Program-made: the position numbers and the translations under genes
Source of the DNA: CAVWDI01 sp963793095
GTDB lineage: Bacteria > Chloroflexota > Anaerolineae > Anaerolineales > UBA4823
Direction: 5' to 3'
NCBI GenBank assembly: GCA_963793095.1
Contig: CAWBYY010000002.1
Coordinates: 620,001 to 684,000, forward strand
Length of the DNA stretch: 64,000 nucleotides
Shown here: piece after piece, positions 44,634 to 54,194 of the stretch
How positions within the stretch are numbered: the first letter of the stretch is position 1
Layout: each line of letters begins with the position of its first letter
Notes under the pieces: generated by a model
Told to the model about the DNA's origin: nothing
Database searches by the model: none
Seen by the model: only the letters and a program-made list of their open reading frames with translations

Positions 44634-46264
44634 TTCGAACCGGGTTTATTTAAATACCAATCCAGGATCAAATAGATAAAAGCAGTTGCGGTCCCCAACC
44701 CAATCGTAAGATATAGGTTTGTCACTGGCCAGTTGAGTCCATAGTACCGAAATAGATACCAGGGCAGGAACCATAGAAGTAGAAGAATGATGCTGATGTA
44801 GATACGCTTCAGCCAGCGATCATTTGTGCGCCGGCTTGTGATTACAGCCCAGGAAGCGACTGCGATCTGAAGCCCTACTAACGCTGCCCGGTAGCGGGGA
44901 TTATCCCAGAGATCGCCCCCGCTTCGGAAGGCTGCGATTAAAATCCCACCCCACACAAGCAGATTTAACACCAGAGCAAGGCCTTTGTCGGTCTTATTCT
45001 TAACCGCCGGGATAAATGCATAAACAAGAACCGGAAAGAGCAGAAACCAACCGAGCGCCCGCCAGACAGCGATTATCCACCAAATTTTAGCGTGGCTGCC
45101 GGCGATAAGCGCTGCAGGTAAAAATGGTTGGATTGATCCATAGATGAGAATCAAAGGAATATGTGTCCATTCCGGCACATTGCGAAGCGCTTTTTGGGTC
45201 CATCCCGAGTCCAGCCGGGTTATCTGGGCTTGAAAATCAGCTGATTTCTGGAACCACCACTCCAGCATTGCAAATGGATTTGACATACCTTCCGGGGTAA
45301 ACTGTCGTAACGACCACCACAAACCCGCAGTAATGCCGGCGATGACAATGATCGATAGAATGGCTATCGTACTTAGTGGAACCCTGGACTCACCTGGATA
45401 CAATCTGGATAAAGGGACCGCCGTGATTAGCATCGCAACCAGTAAAAATGCAGCGTAAGGTGGAGACAGCGGAAGGCTGAGAATGAGCGCCAGTAGCATC
45501 CATGCCGCGCCAATCAAAGTGCGTTCCTGAAAGAATCTGATCAAACCGTAAAAAGCGACAACTGTAAGGGTCATCGTAAACGCTTCTCGCATCTGCGAGC
45601 TTCCCAGCAGGATCGCTTCCGGGTATATCATCAAAATAAACGCTGAAAGCATCGCTGCTGTTGTACCCCACAGGCGATTTGAAAAAGCCCACAAGAAAAG
45701 GACAGCCAGCGCTGAGATAAATGCAGTAATGATAACGATCAGTAAAGGATAATGTCCTGCTTGGGCTGGGTCAATCACTCCGGTATAACGGTAGACCAGT
45801 GCGCTGACAAATAGCATCCCCCCATACTGGTCAATTCCTCGCCGGGTTTTGAAGGCAGTGAACAAAGGTTTTTCAGAGACTGCCAGCTGGTATGCAGCCT
45901 GATCGCGTTTGCCTGCGTCCGCCATGACATATCCGCTGGTTTCCTGGGGCGAATCGTGCCCATAAACCGGAAGCGCAATGTAAAGAAATGCGCCGGCAGC
46001 CAGCCGGAGCAGCACCGCGCCAATCAGTACAGTCCTCAATTTCCCGGGAGGATTTTCTTTCTGTAGCAGCCGCCAACAAATCCATGTCAGACCAGCCATG
46101 AATAAAACAACAATAAAAAATGATATCCAGCCAGAGGCGTTTGTAAACCGGGTGGATATGTATGCAAATATAATCGCAGTAAATAGGCATGCTGCGGCAA
46201 GGGCTAGCCAGAATCGCCAGCAGAATATTGGGGAATTATTGCCTTGGGTGACGCTTTCTGCCAT
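44630..46264 (-). CDS. polytopic membrane protein, probable GT-C glycosyltransferase
   Basis: A 544-residue protein with about twelve helices and little soluble sequence. YGHDSPQETSGYVMADAGKRDQ lies in the first outer loop, followed by RRGIDQYGGMLFVSALVYRYTG and YPEAILLGSSQMREAFT, a pattern of GT39-like or oligosaccharide-transferase-like membrane enzymes. It is not an obvious paralogue of the other membrane proteins here. ATG at 46264 is preferred to a TTG one codon up. It begins the minus-strand run of membrane proteins, 40 bp after the GT4 gene 46304-47488. Confidence 0.62.
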   Translation of the reverse strand: MAESVTQGNNSPIFCWRFWLALAAACLFTAIIFAYISTRFTNASGWISFFIVVLFMAGLTWICWRLLQKENPPGKLRTVLIGAVLLRLAAGAFLYIALPVYGHDSPQETSGYVMADAGKRDQAAYQLAVSEKPLFTAFKTRRGIDQYGGMLFVSALVYRYTGVIDPAQAGHYPLLIVIITAFISALAVLFLWAFSNRLWGTTAAMLSAFILMIYPEAILLGSSQMREAFTMTLTVVAFYGLIRFFQERTLIGAAWMLLALILSLPLSPPYAAFLLVAMLITAVPLSRLYPGESRVPLSTIAILSIIVIAGITAGLWWSLRQFTPEGMSNPFAMLEWWFQKSADFQAQITRLDSGWTQKALRNVPEWTHIPLILIYGSIQPFLPAALIAGSHAKIWWIIAVWRALGWFLLFPVLVYAFIPAVKNKTDKGLALVLNLLVWGGILIAAFRSGGDLWDNPRYRAALVGLQIAVASWAVITSRRTNDRWLKRIYISIILLLLWFLPWYLFRYYGLNWPVTNLYLTIGLGTATAFIYLILDWYLNKPGSK

Positions 46265-46303
46265 CAATATCCTAACCAGGTTTTCTTACAGACAGGTTCT
46301 CTT

Positions 46304-47488
46304 TTATCCTAATTCCAGTTTATCCAGAATCTTCGCTGCCCGGGATTCCCAGGAGTATTCCTTTGATTGCTGGTGGGCTGTTTCTGCAAGCTGTTTCCAG
46401 CGAGCAGGATTCTCTTTGATCCCAATTAATGCCTCAATCCATTTATCTACCCTGTCCGCAGGCAGCAGTACTGAATTTTTGGAATTCAGGACTTCCCCCA
46501 GAACAGGCAGGTCACTTGCCAGGATTACTCTTCCGCAGGCCATATATTCAAAAAGTTTCATTGGACTGAGGTATTTTGAAATATCTCCGCCAGATGAGGC
46601 GGCGACTTTATATTGATAAGGCATCATCAGCGCTTCACAGGCTGCCTGATACAAAGCCAATTCGGCATTGGGGACAAACCCGGCGACGAAGATGTTATTA
46701 ATGTCCTGCGAAAAAACAAAATCCTTTAATTGCTGGATTTGTTCGGGTTCCCCTCCTGCAATTAGAAAGTTGACCTCCGGCAGATTGACAGCTACCCTGG
46801 TAATCAAATTTATCCCGCGCCCTGCATAGAGGTGTCCTGTGTAACCGGCAGTGAATTTATCGGGGGACAAATCTGACAGGTCTTTTCTCGTTTCCATCAA
46901 ATGCTTCCGGGCGATTTTCGGACCGGGCAAATCTACATACCGGTCCAGGTCAACTCCATCTGGAGCGGCTATGGTAAAAAAAGGCGCATTTGGAAGGTTA
47001 AATCTTACCCCGAGTTCGGTCAGCAGCGTCCTGGTGATTACTACCAGCCTCAAGGCGCCCTTTCCTCTTAGAAACAATTTGAACAGCTGCGGTCCAAACC
47101 TGCCGGAAGGCAGGTCATGAATTTCAAGAATTGTATTTTGATTGATTGAACTTGCTATTGCAGCGACCTGGGGCATGCGAGTATAGACAAGATTTATCCG
47201 GTTATTTCTGATCCAACGGACAACTTTTATTGCATAGTCATAATGGCGGTAGACAGGCGATGTCGATAACCATTGGATTGGGAATTCAGTTTGAATTCCA
47301 TAGTGGTTGGATAAAAATTCCCAATCGGTCGAACCACTGTTTTGTGATTTGATTTCAGGTGTAAATTCCGGAACCAGCAGGGTTACTTCATAGTTGTTAC
47401 GTGTAAATGCCTGAGCCATTTTCATGACCTGTACTGTATTTGCTCTGCGCGCCGGAATTGTAGTTGGAGCCGCGATTGCGATTTTCAT
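46304..47488 (-). CDS. glycosyltransferase family 4
   Basis: A 394-residue GT-B enzyme. It begins KIAIAAPTTIPARRANTVQVMKMA, a GT4 variant of the N-terminal loop; the donor domain shows TAGYTGHLYAGRGINL, FLIAGGEPEQI and SPMKLFEYMACGRVILASDLPVL with the catalytic-region glutamate. The C-terminus ends in a cross-over helix WESRAAKILDKLEL. Only one base separates it from the flippase gene upstream, indicating one transcript. The donor sugar is not predictable. Confidence 0.87.
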   Translation of the reverse strand: MKIAIAAPTTIPARRANTVQVMKMAQAFTRNNYEVTLLVPEFTPEIKSQNSGSTDWEFLSNHYGIQTEFPIQWLSTSPVYRHYDYAIKVVRWIRNNRINLVYTRMPQVAAIASSINQNTILEIHDLPSGRFGPQLFKLFLRGKGALRLVVITRTLLTELGVRFNLPNAPFFTIAAPDGVDLDRYVDLPGPKIARKHLMETRKDLSDLSPDKFTAGYTGHLYAGRGINLITRVAVNLPEVNFLIAGGEPEQIQQLKDFVFSQDINNIFVAGFVPNAELALYQAACEALMMPYQYKVAASSGGDISKYLSPMKLFEYMACGRVILASDLPVLGEVLNSKNSVLLPADRVDKWIEALIGIKENPARWKQLAETAHQQSKEYSWESRAAKILDKLELG

Positions 47489-47489
47489 G

Positions 47490-48840
47490 TCAATGCATTT
47501 TTTCAGCCAGCAGCGATCGTATTTTCAATGTGAGGATTACCGAATTAGAGATGTAAAATCCGGAAAGCAAAGCCGCGGCTGCCAGATAACCAAATTGCGG
47601 TACCAGGATAAGAACAAGCACAATTTTTAAACCAGCCAGCAGGGCGTTCACTTTTGCTGGATAATCAGCCCTTCCAAGAGAAAGTAAAGCGGCTCGCCGC
47701 CAGTAAAAAATATTCGTAAAAAACAGACCAGCCAGTAAGATTACAAGGGCAGGGTAAGCCGGGAGATATTCAGGGGTGTAAATATAGCGGATAATTAACG
47801 GTCCGAAGATTATCAACCCAAGCGCCGCTGCGATGGTGTAAGTTCCTGCTAAAATCGAACCCTGCCTCATTATATAGCGCATGTTCCGCCATTGGTTTTG
47901 GGCTGATTGTCTTGATAATTCCGGGTACGTTGTTTGAGGAAGCGGGCTCACCGGCAACTGGACGATATTCGCCAGAGCCAGAGCCAGTTTGTAATAACCA
48001 GCCTCAAGCGGAGTCCGGAAGAAGGAAACCCAGAGCACCTCGCTATCCTTTGTAACCAGGCTGATGGTCGCGCTGATGTTTGTGCTGATCCCAAAATTTG
48101 CCAACTCCTTAAATCTCTCTCTAAGTAAATTGATTGGGGTTTTCCACCAAACCAATCCCCACTGCCGGGTCGCAATTAAAAATGCGGTTATTGAAATCCC
48201 AAGAGCTCCAATAATTTTACCTGTCATGTATGAGAATAGGATCTGCGCTAACCCACCCTGATTCAGGTAAGCCAGGATGATTAAAGCAAGCGTTATTAAA
48301 CTCTGTACAATGTTTATTGTCGCCATGCGCCGGAACCGGTCGTAAATTTGCAGCAGGCCGGTCGAACTTTCGGTTAATAAAGTTCGCCGGTATGATCAGG
48401 CTGTACAACCGGAAGAGGTTTGTGGTTGATGGGTCTTTCGCAAGATATGTAGCTGCCAGCGGCGCTAAAAGTAGCACCAGTACGAACGCGAAGAGCGAAC
48501 TCAATATTTCCACGATTGATGCCAGTTTAAAAACTGAGGCAGCCCGGGTTTTATCGCCAGTTACATTAAACTCTCCGATATACTTCACTACCAATTCACT
48601 CATCCGGAAGGACGCCAGTTTGTTTACAACGCTGACGAAAAGTGTAATCGCGCCTAGAACCCCAAAATACTCCACACCCAGCAGTCTTGCAACCAGAATG
48701 CCTTGAACCATGCTCAGGATCGCGGACAGGCCGGATGAACTGAATAGATATCCGGAGTTTTTTACCAATCTCTGGATTATTTCGTTATCAAAGAAACGCT
48801 GGATTGGTTTCAACAGCCAGTTAATTGTATTTTTAAACAT
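47490..48840 (-). pseudogene. wzx: Wzx-type oligosaccharide flippase, single frameshift
   Basis: A polysaccharide flippase of the MATE-like/Wzx family, about 450 residues after correction. The first frame (48840 to about 48372) gives NSGYLFSSSGLSAILSMVQG and ARLLGVEYFGVLGAITLFV and diverges after LYSLIIPANFIN. The adjacent frame continues as ESSTGLLQIYDRFRRMATIN and runs to 47490 with many further helices. One extra base in the CGG at 48371-48373 accounts for it. Functionally it would flip lipid-linked repeat units, an export route different from the Wzm/Wzt pair at 16-18 kb. Confidence 0.82.
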
Positions 48841-48888
48841 TCCAATTCTATGGATGCGGGGTTCCCGAGAGTCAAAGGGAAAGGCGGT

Positions 48889-49878
48889 TTATATCGTCTT
48901 TATATATTTTGCCCACTGGCGTTCAGATTGGTACCATTCAACAGTCTGGGCGATTCCGTCAAGCAGGTTAATATCGGGTTCCCATTTTAAAATGCCCCTC
49001 GCCTTATCGATGTTTGCCCAGTTTGCTTGCATGTCGGCTGGGTGAGCAGGTTTGTATTGCAGTTCCGCTTGTTTGCCTGTCATTTCCTCCAGAATTTGAA
49101 CGAGCTTATTGATTTTTAGTGTCTCATGGCCGCCAAGATTGAGAACCTCAAATCCAACCAGTTTCAGACCCAGGATTGTCCCGCGTGCGATATCTTCAAC
49201 ATGAGTGAACCCTCGCCATTGTTCGCCGTCGCCAAATATCAGCAGTGGTTTGCCTTCAATGATCCATTGAATGAACCTGAACATAACCATATCCGGCCTG
49301 CCAGCCGGGCCGTAAACGGTAAAGTACCTGAAAACGGTCACATCAATACCGTACAGGTGATGGTAGGCATAACACAGCGATTCTGCTCCTTTTTTACTTG
49401 CCGCATAAGATTGAAGCGGCTTATCGCTGTCAGCGTATTCGGGCGTCGGTAGGGGCGCATTCCTGCCATAGATACTGGAGGTTGACGCCAGGACAAACTT
49501 AGGTATTTTATACTTCCGGGAGAGTTCCAATAAATTTAAAGTGCCTGTAACGTTGGTAGTAATGTATACCCATGGATCTTCCAGAGATTGGCGAACCCCT
49601 GCCCTGGCTGCCAGATTTATGATTGCATCTATTTTTACCTGGCCAAGCAGAGAGACAAGATAAGGATCATCAAAACAATTCCGGTCGCTAATGTCAAACT
49701 TATAAAAAACAAATTGTTGGGCTTCTCGTAATTGTTTTAGACGCCATTGTTTCATGCGAACATCATATGCGTCATTAAGGTCATCTATTCCTATAACAAA
49801 GTTGCCCTCTTCAAGCAGGGCTTTTGCGACATATGAACCAATAAAACCTGCCGCTCCCGTTACGATGTAATTAGCCAT
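48889..49878 (-). CDS. UDP-glucuronate 4-epimerase-like NAD-dependent epimerase
   Basis: A 329-residue extended SDR. VTGAAGFIGSYVAKAL at residues 5-20 binds NAD, GIDDLNDAYDVRMKQWRL is the loop typical of uronate epimerases, LAARAGVRQSLEDPWVYITTN is the conserved NAARAG-type motif, and the catalytic residues sit in LASTSSIYG and YAASKKGAE. Together with the UDP-sugar dehydrogenase gene that follows upstream (50001-51323), it would provide a 4-epimeric uronic acid such as galacturonate or its N-acetyl derivative. The exact substrate is inferred. Confidence 0.85.
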   Translation of the reverse strand: MANYIVTGAAGFIGSYVAKALLEEGNFVIGIDDLNDAYDVRMKQWRLKQLREAQQFVFYKFDISDRNCFDDPYLVSLLGQVKIDAIINLAARAGVRQSLEDPWVYITTNVTGTLNLLELSRKYKIPKFVLASTSSIYGRNAPLPTPEYADSDKPLQSYAASKKGAESLCYAYHHLYGIDVTVFRYFTVYGPAGRPDMVMFRFIQWIIEGKPLLIFGDGEQWRGFTHVEDIARGTILGLKLVGFEVLNLGGHETLKINKLVQILEEMTGKQAELQYKPAHPADMQANWANIDKARGILKWEPDINLLDGIAQTVEWYQSERQWAKYIKTI

Positions 49879-49963
49879 ACTGGTTTATCAAACCTTTTCC
49901 ACGAGTTTTATCAATGGTTTTGTTTTTTGAAAAATAATTGGTAAAGGATCAATATTTGCTGCT

Positions 49964-49980
49964 GTCAGTTATTTACTGAC
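49964..49980. repeat. short inverted repeat between dehydrogenase and epimerase genes
   Basis: GTCAGT-TATTT-ACTGAC, a perfect 6-bp stem with a 5-base loop, 20 bp after the stop of the dehydrogenase gene at 50001. There is no T-run on the minus strand, so a terminator is not convincing; it may be an operator for the epimerase gene. Confidence 0.3.
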
Positions 49981-50000
49981 CAGATTCCCGGAAAAGAAAT

Positions 50001-51323
50001 TTACAGTTTATATACATTTGGATTAGCGCCTTCAATCTTGCCCAGCGCATTTCTGGTATCCACGATAATTCTTGATTCTCGAGCGATCTTTTCATAATCA
50101 TACTGGCTGTGGTTGGTTATGATCACCACACAGTCCGCATTTTTTGCCGCCTCAAATAAATCGGACACAGATGCCAGTTCCCAGTCGTCGTGCTGTATTT
50201 GCGGGATATACGGGTCGTGGTACTGGACATGGGCGCCTTTTTGGATAAGCAAACCGATCACATCCAATGCCGGTGATTCGCGAAGATCATCGACATCTGG
50301 TTTATATGCCGCGCCGACCACCAGTATGTGGCTGTTATTCAGCGGTTTTCCAAATTCATTTAACGCATCCTGGATCCTTGTTACAACGTAGCGCGGCATA
50401 CCGGTGTTGATCTCTGAGGCTAACTCAATAAAGCGGGCAGTATAGTTAAGTGCTCGCAGTTTCCATGACAGGTAAAGGGGATCAATTGGAATACAGTGAC
50501 CTCCCAAACCCGGACCAGGTGTGAATTTCATAAAACCAAACGGTTTGGTAGCCGCAGCCTCGATTACTTCCCAGACATCAATCCCCAACCGGTCGCACAT
50601 GATCGCCATTTCATTTACAAGACCGATATTGATCATCCGGAATGTGTTCTCGAGCAGTTTCGCCATTTCTGCAACTTCAGTGGACGAGACTCTGACAACC
50701 GATTGCAGGGCCTGGCTGTACCAGTAAGAGGCGACTTCTCCGCAGTCGCTCGTGATCCCACCAATTACCTTGGGAGTGTTCAGGGTTGTCCAATCTTTTC
50801 TGCCCGGGTCGACCCGCTCCGGTGAGAAAGCAAGGAAAAAATCTATCCCGGCGGTCAAACCACCTGCTTCCTCCAATTTGGGTAACAAGATCTCACGGGT
50901 GGTGCCCGGGTAGGTTGTTGATTCGAGAACGATAACCATACCGGGATGGAGATATTTTGCTAATTCTTCTGACACCTCCCAGATAAATGAGAGATCCGGG
51001 TCGCCAGTCTTTCGAAGTGGAGTTGGAACACAGATGCTGACAGCATCTGTGTCCTTCAGTACGGAAAAATCGCTGGTTGCGTTCAGTCTGCCGGATGAAA
51101 CGAGCCGGGATACCTGCTTGTCCGGAACGTCTTTTATGTGACTTTTGCCTTCTTTTATAGTATCTATTTTGTTTCTGTCTTTTTCAATGCCTGTAACTGA
51201 AAATCCAGCATCCGCAAAAACAACCGCAAGCGGCAGTCCCACATAACCAAGACCAAGCACCGCAATTCTTGTTTCTCTTTTTTCAAATTGGTTGATAAGT
51301 TTTTCTTTGATTGATTTTTCCAT
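50001..51323 (-). CDS. UDP-N-acetylhexosamine 6-dehydrogenase (WecC/WbpA/TviB type)
   Basis: A 440-residue nucleotide-sugar dehydrogenase. VLGLGYVGLPLAVVFADAG at residues 23-41 binds NAD; ESTTYPGTT and SPERVDPG are family motifs; the catalytic cysteine lies in GPGLGGHCIPIDP near residue 275; the C-terminal domain includes GAAYKPDVDDLRESPAL. It oxidises the C6 hydroxyl of UDP-GlcNAc or UDP-ManNAc to a uronate. The FSPERVDPGR and HCIPIDP forms fit the N-acetylhexosamine branch better than UDP-glucose dehydrogenase (Ugd), though I would not be certain. Confidence 0.88.
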   Translation of the reverse strand: MEKSIKEKLINQFEKRETRIAVLGLGYVGLPLAVVFADAGFSVTGIEKDRNKIDTIKEGKSHIKDVPDKQVSRLVSSGRLNATSDFSVLKDTDAVSICVPTPLRKTGDPDLSFIWEVSEELAKYLHPGMVIVLESTTYPGTTREILLPKLEEAGGLTAGIDFFLAFSPERVDPGRKDWTTLNTPKVIGGITSDCGEVASYWYSQALQSVVRVSSTEVAEMAKLLENTFRMINIGLVNEMAIMCDRLGIDVWEVIEAAATKPFGFMKFTPGPGLGGHCIPIDPLYLSWKLRALNYTARFIELASEINTGMPRYVVTRIQDALNEFGKPLNNSHILVVGAAYKPDVDDLRESPALDVIGLLIQKGAHVQYHDPYIPQIQHDDWELASVSDLFEAAKNADCVVIITNHSQYDYEKIARESRIIVDTRNALGKIEGANPNVYKL

Positions 51324-51362
51324 AGTATCTGTCAGTTAAACTGTCCGGTTTGAGATTTAGCG

Positions 51363-52250
51363 TCACAGATTGTACCCGTAAAAATCAGATAAATTTTCGC
51401 GCATTTTCTGGTTTAATGTTTCGATTTCTTTTTCAGTCAGATAATCTTTATGTCCCCCTGCCTTCCCCTTACGGGTTTTATATGTATCGAGTTCTGAGCT
51501 ATCTGCAGGATTCAGGATAGCAGTGTTGAATCTGCTCTCCTTTTCCATCCGGCGCATATTATCGAAGGAAGCAAAATTTACGGCCGCTTTGATTGCGTCA
51601 TCTGTTATATCATTCAAACCAATAAAATATAAAGTCCTTCTCAACTCTTCTTCCGGGTTTTTAAATATATCTTCATAGCGGATTAGCAAAAAATTTTTGG
51701 GTTTGTCCCTGTTCTCAGCCCAGATGTTATAAAACGCCAGAATTGTGTCGAAACCTCCGCAATCCTGGTTGATGAATTCGAATAATTCACCAATAAACCT
51801 GGAATTGTCGTTTTCATTTGGATTGTCCCCAAATAATGCCCGGCGGTGTTTATACTCAAAATAACTCGATACAATCACATCTCTGGGGTCTCTTACCAGG
51901 AAAATCACCGATTTATCTTTGAATCTGTTTTTTGATGTTTCTAGTTCATCTGGTCTTTTCAACATCGGGCGGTCATCGTGGATTACTTTTATTCGTGGCA
52001 GGTAAGGATAGGTTCGAGAGTTCCATTGGAGAAACAGAATCTCCTCGTTGGGTTGCAGGTCAAAATAGCTGGCGACCGCGTACCCCATCATCAAGCGCAG
52101 CCAAGTCCGCCCGCATTTTGGGTATGAGATCAGATAATAATCTGTTTTCCGGTGGGCGTACCAGCGCAAAAAATCCTCCGGAAAGATTTGTTTCAACTTG
52201 ATTCTGTATTCACGTGGGAGTTTGTTGTATACGGAATTATATGTATCCAT
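51363..52250 (-). CDS. sulfotransferase (Sulfotransfer_1-like)
   Basis: A 295-residue sulfotransferase of a different subgroup from the one at 4792-5832. The PAPS loop is YPKCGRTWLRL (near residue 44), the 3'-phosphate motif is LVRDPRDVIVSSYF (near residue 116), and FLLIRYEDIFKNPEEEL lies further down, as in eukaryote-like Sulfotransfer_1 enzymes. The last gene of the polysaccharide region before the housekeeping block begins. PAPS would come from the fusion enzyme at 1938-3731. The acceptor is unknown. Confidence 0.88.
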   Translation of the reverse strand: MDTYNSVYNKLPREYRIKLKQIFPEDFLRWYAHRKTDYYLISYPKCGRTWLRLMMGYAVASYFDLQPNEEILFLQWNSRTYPYLPRIKVIHDDRPMLKRPDELETSKNRFKDKSVIFLVRDPRDVIVSSYFEYKHRRALFGDNPNENDNSRFIGELFEFINQDCGGFDTILAFYNIWAENRDKPKNFLLIRYEDIFKNPEEELRRTLYFIGLNDITDDAIKAAVNFASFDNMRRMEKESRFNTAILNPADSSELDTYKTRKGKAGGHKDYLTEKEIETLNQKMRENLSDFYGYNL

Positions 52251-52271
52251 CAGGAATAAGATTTGAATCGT

Positions 52272-52898
52272 TCAAAACATGCTCAATTGTTTTGGTTCTT
52301 CCCTGTTAACAGGTTGAGATTCCTGGTATTCTGGCAAACTCCCAGCCTTTGCGATTAATTCAGGAATTCTTGAGAAATCCGTTTCAATTACTGGTCTGAG
52401 CGATCCCTGGTGCAGCGCTGCTGCTGGATGGTACATTGCGACGATCAGGCGACCCCGAACCTGCATGGCCTGGCCGTGTATACTGCTTATTTTTGCATTG
52501 GGGATGAAATATGCCATTGAATATCTTCCCAGGGTTACGATCACTTTTGGGTTAATGGTCTGGATCTGGTGGTCAAGATAAACACTGCATGCGGTTAATT
52601 CATCCTGCTGTGGGTCCCTGTTGCCCGGCGGACGACATTTGACAACATTGGTTATAAAAACATCCTTCCGTGTTAGCCCAATACTTGCCAGCAGTTCTTC
52701 TAAAAACTTTCCAGCAGCGCCAACAAAAGGGCGCCCCTGTTCGTTCTCATGGAAACCGGGACCCTCGCCGACAAACATAATTTCAGCATTTGGCGGGCCT
52801 TCACCGGGAACAGCGAATTTGCGAGAGTGATGCAAAGCACATTTTGTACAGGATGCTACTTCGCCGGCAATTCTATTTAACTCGTCATCAGCAGACAT
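52272..52898 (-). CDS. udg: uracil-DNA glycosylase, family 4 (Fe-S)
   Basis: A 208-residue family-4 UDG, which removes uracil from DNA. The cluster-binding cysteines include CTKC near the N-terminus and two more around KCRPPGNRDP and ELTAC; the active-site motif is GEGPGFHENEQGRPFVGAAG, and the second catalytic motif is the HPAA of AMYHPAAAL. The start ATG at 52898 has GGGAGAG upstream. It stands directly downstream of rimI with 64 bp between. Members are typical of thermophiles and of several bacterial phyla including Chloroflexota. Confidence 0.93.
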   Translation of the reverse strand: MSADDELNRIAGEVASCTKCALHHSRKFAVPGEGPPNAEIMFVGEGPGFHENEQGRPFVGAAGKFLEELLASIGLTRKDVFITNVVKCRPPGNRDPQQDELTACSVYLDHQIQTINPKVIVTLGRYSMAYFIPNAKISSIHGQAMQVRGRLIVAMYHPAAALHQGSLRPVIETDFSRIPELIAKAGSLPEYQESQPVNREEPKQLSMF

Positions 52899-52962
52899 TT
52901 TTCTCTCCCGGTTCTATTTATTATCCTGCGGGGCTATCTTATCATGGTTCGATTGGTAATTT

Positions 52963-53505
52963 TCAATTTGGCGCTGGTAGGCTCCTGATCGGGCGTGGAT
53001 TATCTCTACTAGTTTTAAATTTTTCAAGGTTATCCAAAGTCATAATTATTGCATCTTCAGAATTATCGCGGTAATAGCGCCTCCGCCGTCCTACTTTCTT
53101 GAACCCGAATTTACTGTACAGGTTCTGAGCCTTGAAATTACTTGCGCGCACTTCCAGGGTCGCGACCTGCCCACCCCTTTCGACGCCTTCGTAAAGCGCG
53201 GTTGTGACCAGTTCCTGTGCGTAGCCCATCCTTTGATATCTGGGATAAATCGCCAGGGATGAGATGTGTATTTCATCAAGTATGATCCAGATGACAATAG
53301 ATCCGATAATTTTTACAAAACCGTTGGTGTGGATTACCTCCGCGACCCATAAAAGAGAATTAGGATTATTCAGTAATTCGTACCTGTAAGCTGTTTCAGG
53401 CCAGGGTAAACTGAATGAAATTTTTTCAATTGTCAGAACCTGGTCCAGATCTTCCTCACACATAGCCCGGACAACGGCTTTATATATCTGTGTAGATCTG
53501 GTCAT
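52963..53505 (-). CDS. rimI: ribosomal-protein-alanine N-acetyltransferase (RimI type)
   Basis: A 180-residue GNAT acetyltransferase. The motif IYPRYQRMGYAQELV is the acetyl-CoA binding Q/RxxGxA segment, preceded by SLAIYP, and LEVRASNFKAQNLYSKFGFKKVGRRRRYY is the classic C-terminal RimI signature. It overlaps tsaB by four bases, the usual bacterial tsaB-rimI arrangement. RimI acetylates the N-terminus of ribosomal protein S18; other GNAT substrates are possible. Confidence 0.9.
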   Translation of the reverse strand: MTRSTQIYKAVVRAMCEEDLDQVLTIEKISFSLPWPETAYRYELLNNPNSLLWVAEVIHTNGFVKIIGSIVIWIILDEIHISSLAIYPRYQRMGYAQELVTTALYEGVERGGQVATLEVRASNFKAQNLYSKFGFKKVGRRRRYYRDNSEDAIIMTLDNLEKFKTSRDNPRPIRSLPAPN

Positions 53506-54194
53506 ACAAGGGCAGGCTGGTTGTAATGGAGATATAAAGGAGAAAGAGATACTGGGTCGTCTGTATCCCCTTTTTGCCAGCGGTTCCAGGCAATTTCAGA
53601 TAGAAATGCCGGGCGGCGAAGGCAGAAAGCAGGAGCAGCGAGCTTTATCAACTTGCGGTTTTTTCGGAGGATTTGGCGTTCTTCAGCGCTGAAATCTCCG
53701 CACACAAGAGTTTTTGAAGTGATTTGCGAGACTAATTCCTCGGGCGTTAATACCCTGGTATATTCAGCAGGCTTCAGTTTTAAACCGGTCCTTCTATACC
53801 AGGCAACAGCATACCGTCCGCGGCCTGCTCGCAGTGCCGCAGCAATCGGAATTCTCTGGATTCCCTGAGCAAAAGCAAGGCCATCAAGAGTGGGTACGCC
53901 TACCAGAGGCAGTTTATTAGCCATCACCAGCCCTTTTGCAAAAGCCATTCCAATTCTCAATCCTGTGAAAGAGCCCGGGCCGGTAGCGATTCCAACCGCG
54001 CCCAGGTCAGAAATGACTAAGCCGGATTTCTGCATTGCGGTTTCGATCCCCGGTGCCAGCTCAACTGTGTGGTGGTCCTGGGTTTCCCAGGTATATTCTC
54101 CCAGCACTTTACTTCCGTTATAAAGCGCCACTCCAATTAGCTGAGTTGAAGTGTCAATTCCCAGGAGTATTGTCGAAGGAGCAGTTCGCATCAA
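53502..54194 (-). CDS. tsaB: tRNA threonylcarbamoyladenosine biosynthesis protein TsaB
   Basis: A 230-residue TsaB, a partner of TsaD and TsaE in making the t6A base of tRNAs. ILLGIDTSTQLIGVALY is the N-terminal actin-like motif, and GIATGPGSFTGLRIGMAFAKGL is the family hallmark. The C-terminal part is shorter and more variable, as usual. It overlaps tsaE upstream and rimI downstream by four bases each, forming a compact operon. TsaD itself is not in the window. Confidence 0.93.
   Translation of the reverse strand: MMRTAPSTILLGIDTSTQLIGVALYNGSKVLGEYTWETQDHHTVELAPGIETAMQKSGLVISDLGAVGIATGPGSFTGLRIGMAFAKGLVMANKLPLVGVPTLDGLAFAQGIQRIPIAAALRAGRGRYAVAWYRRTGLKLKPAEYTRVLTPEELVSQITSKTLVCGDFSAEERQILRKNRKLIKLAAPAFCLRRPAFLSEIAWNRWQKGDTDDPVSLSPLYLHYNQPALV

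Noticed and set aside
46098..46616. Open frame of 172 codons on the plus strand
   Set aside because: Spans the junction of two conserved minus-strand genes (GT4 and membrane protein) in antisense; no ribosome site or family match.
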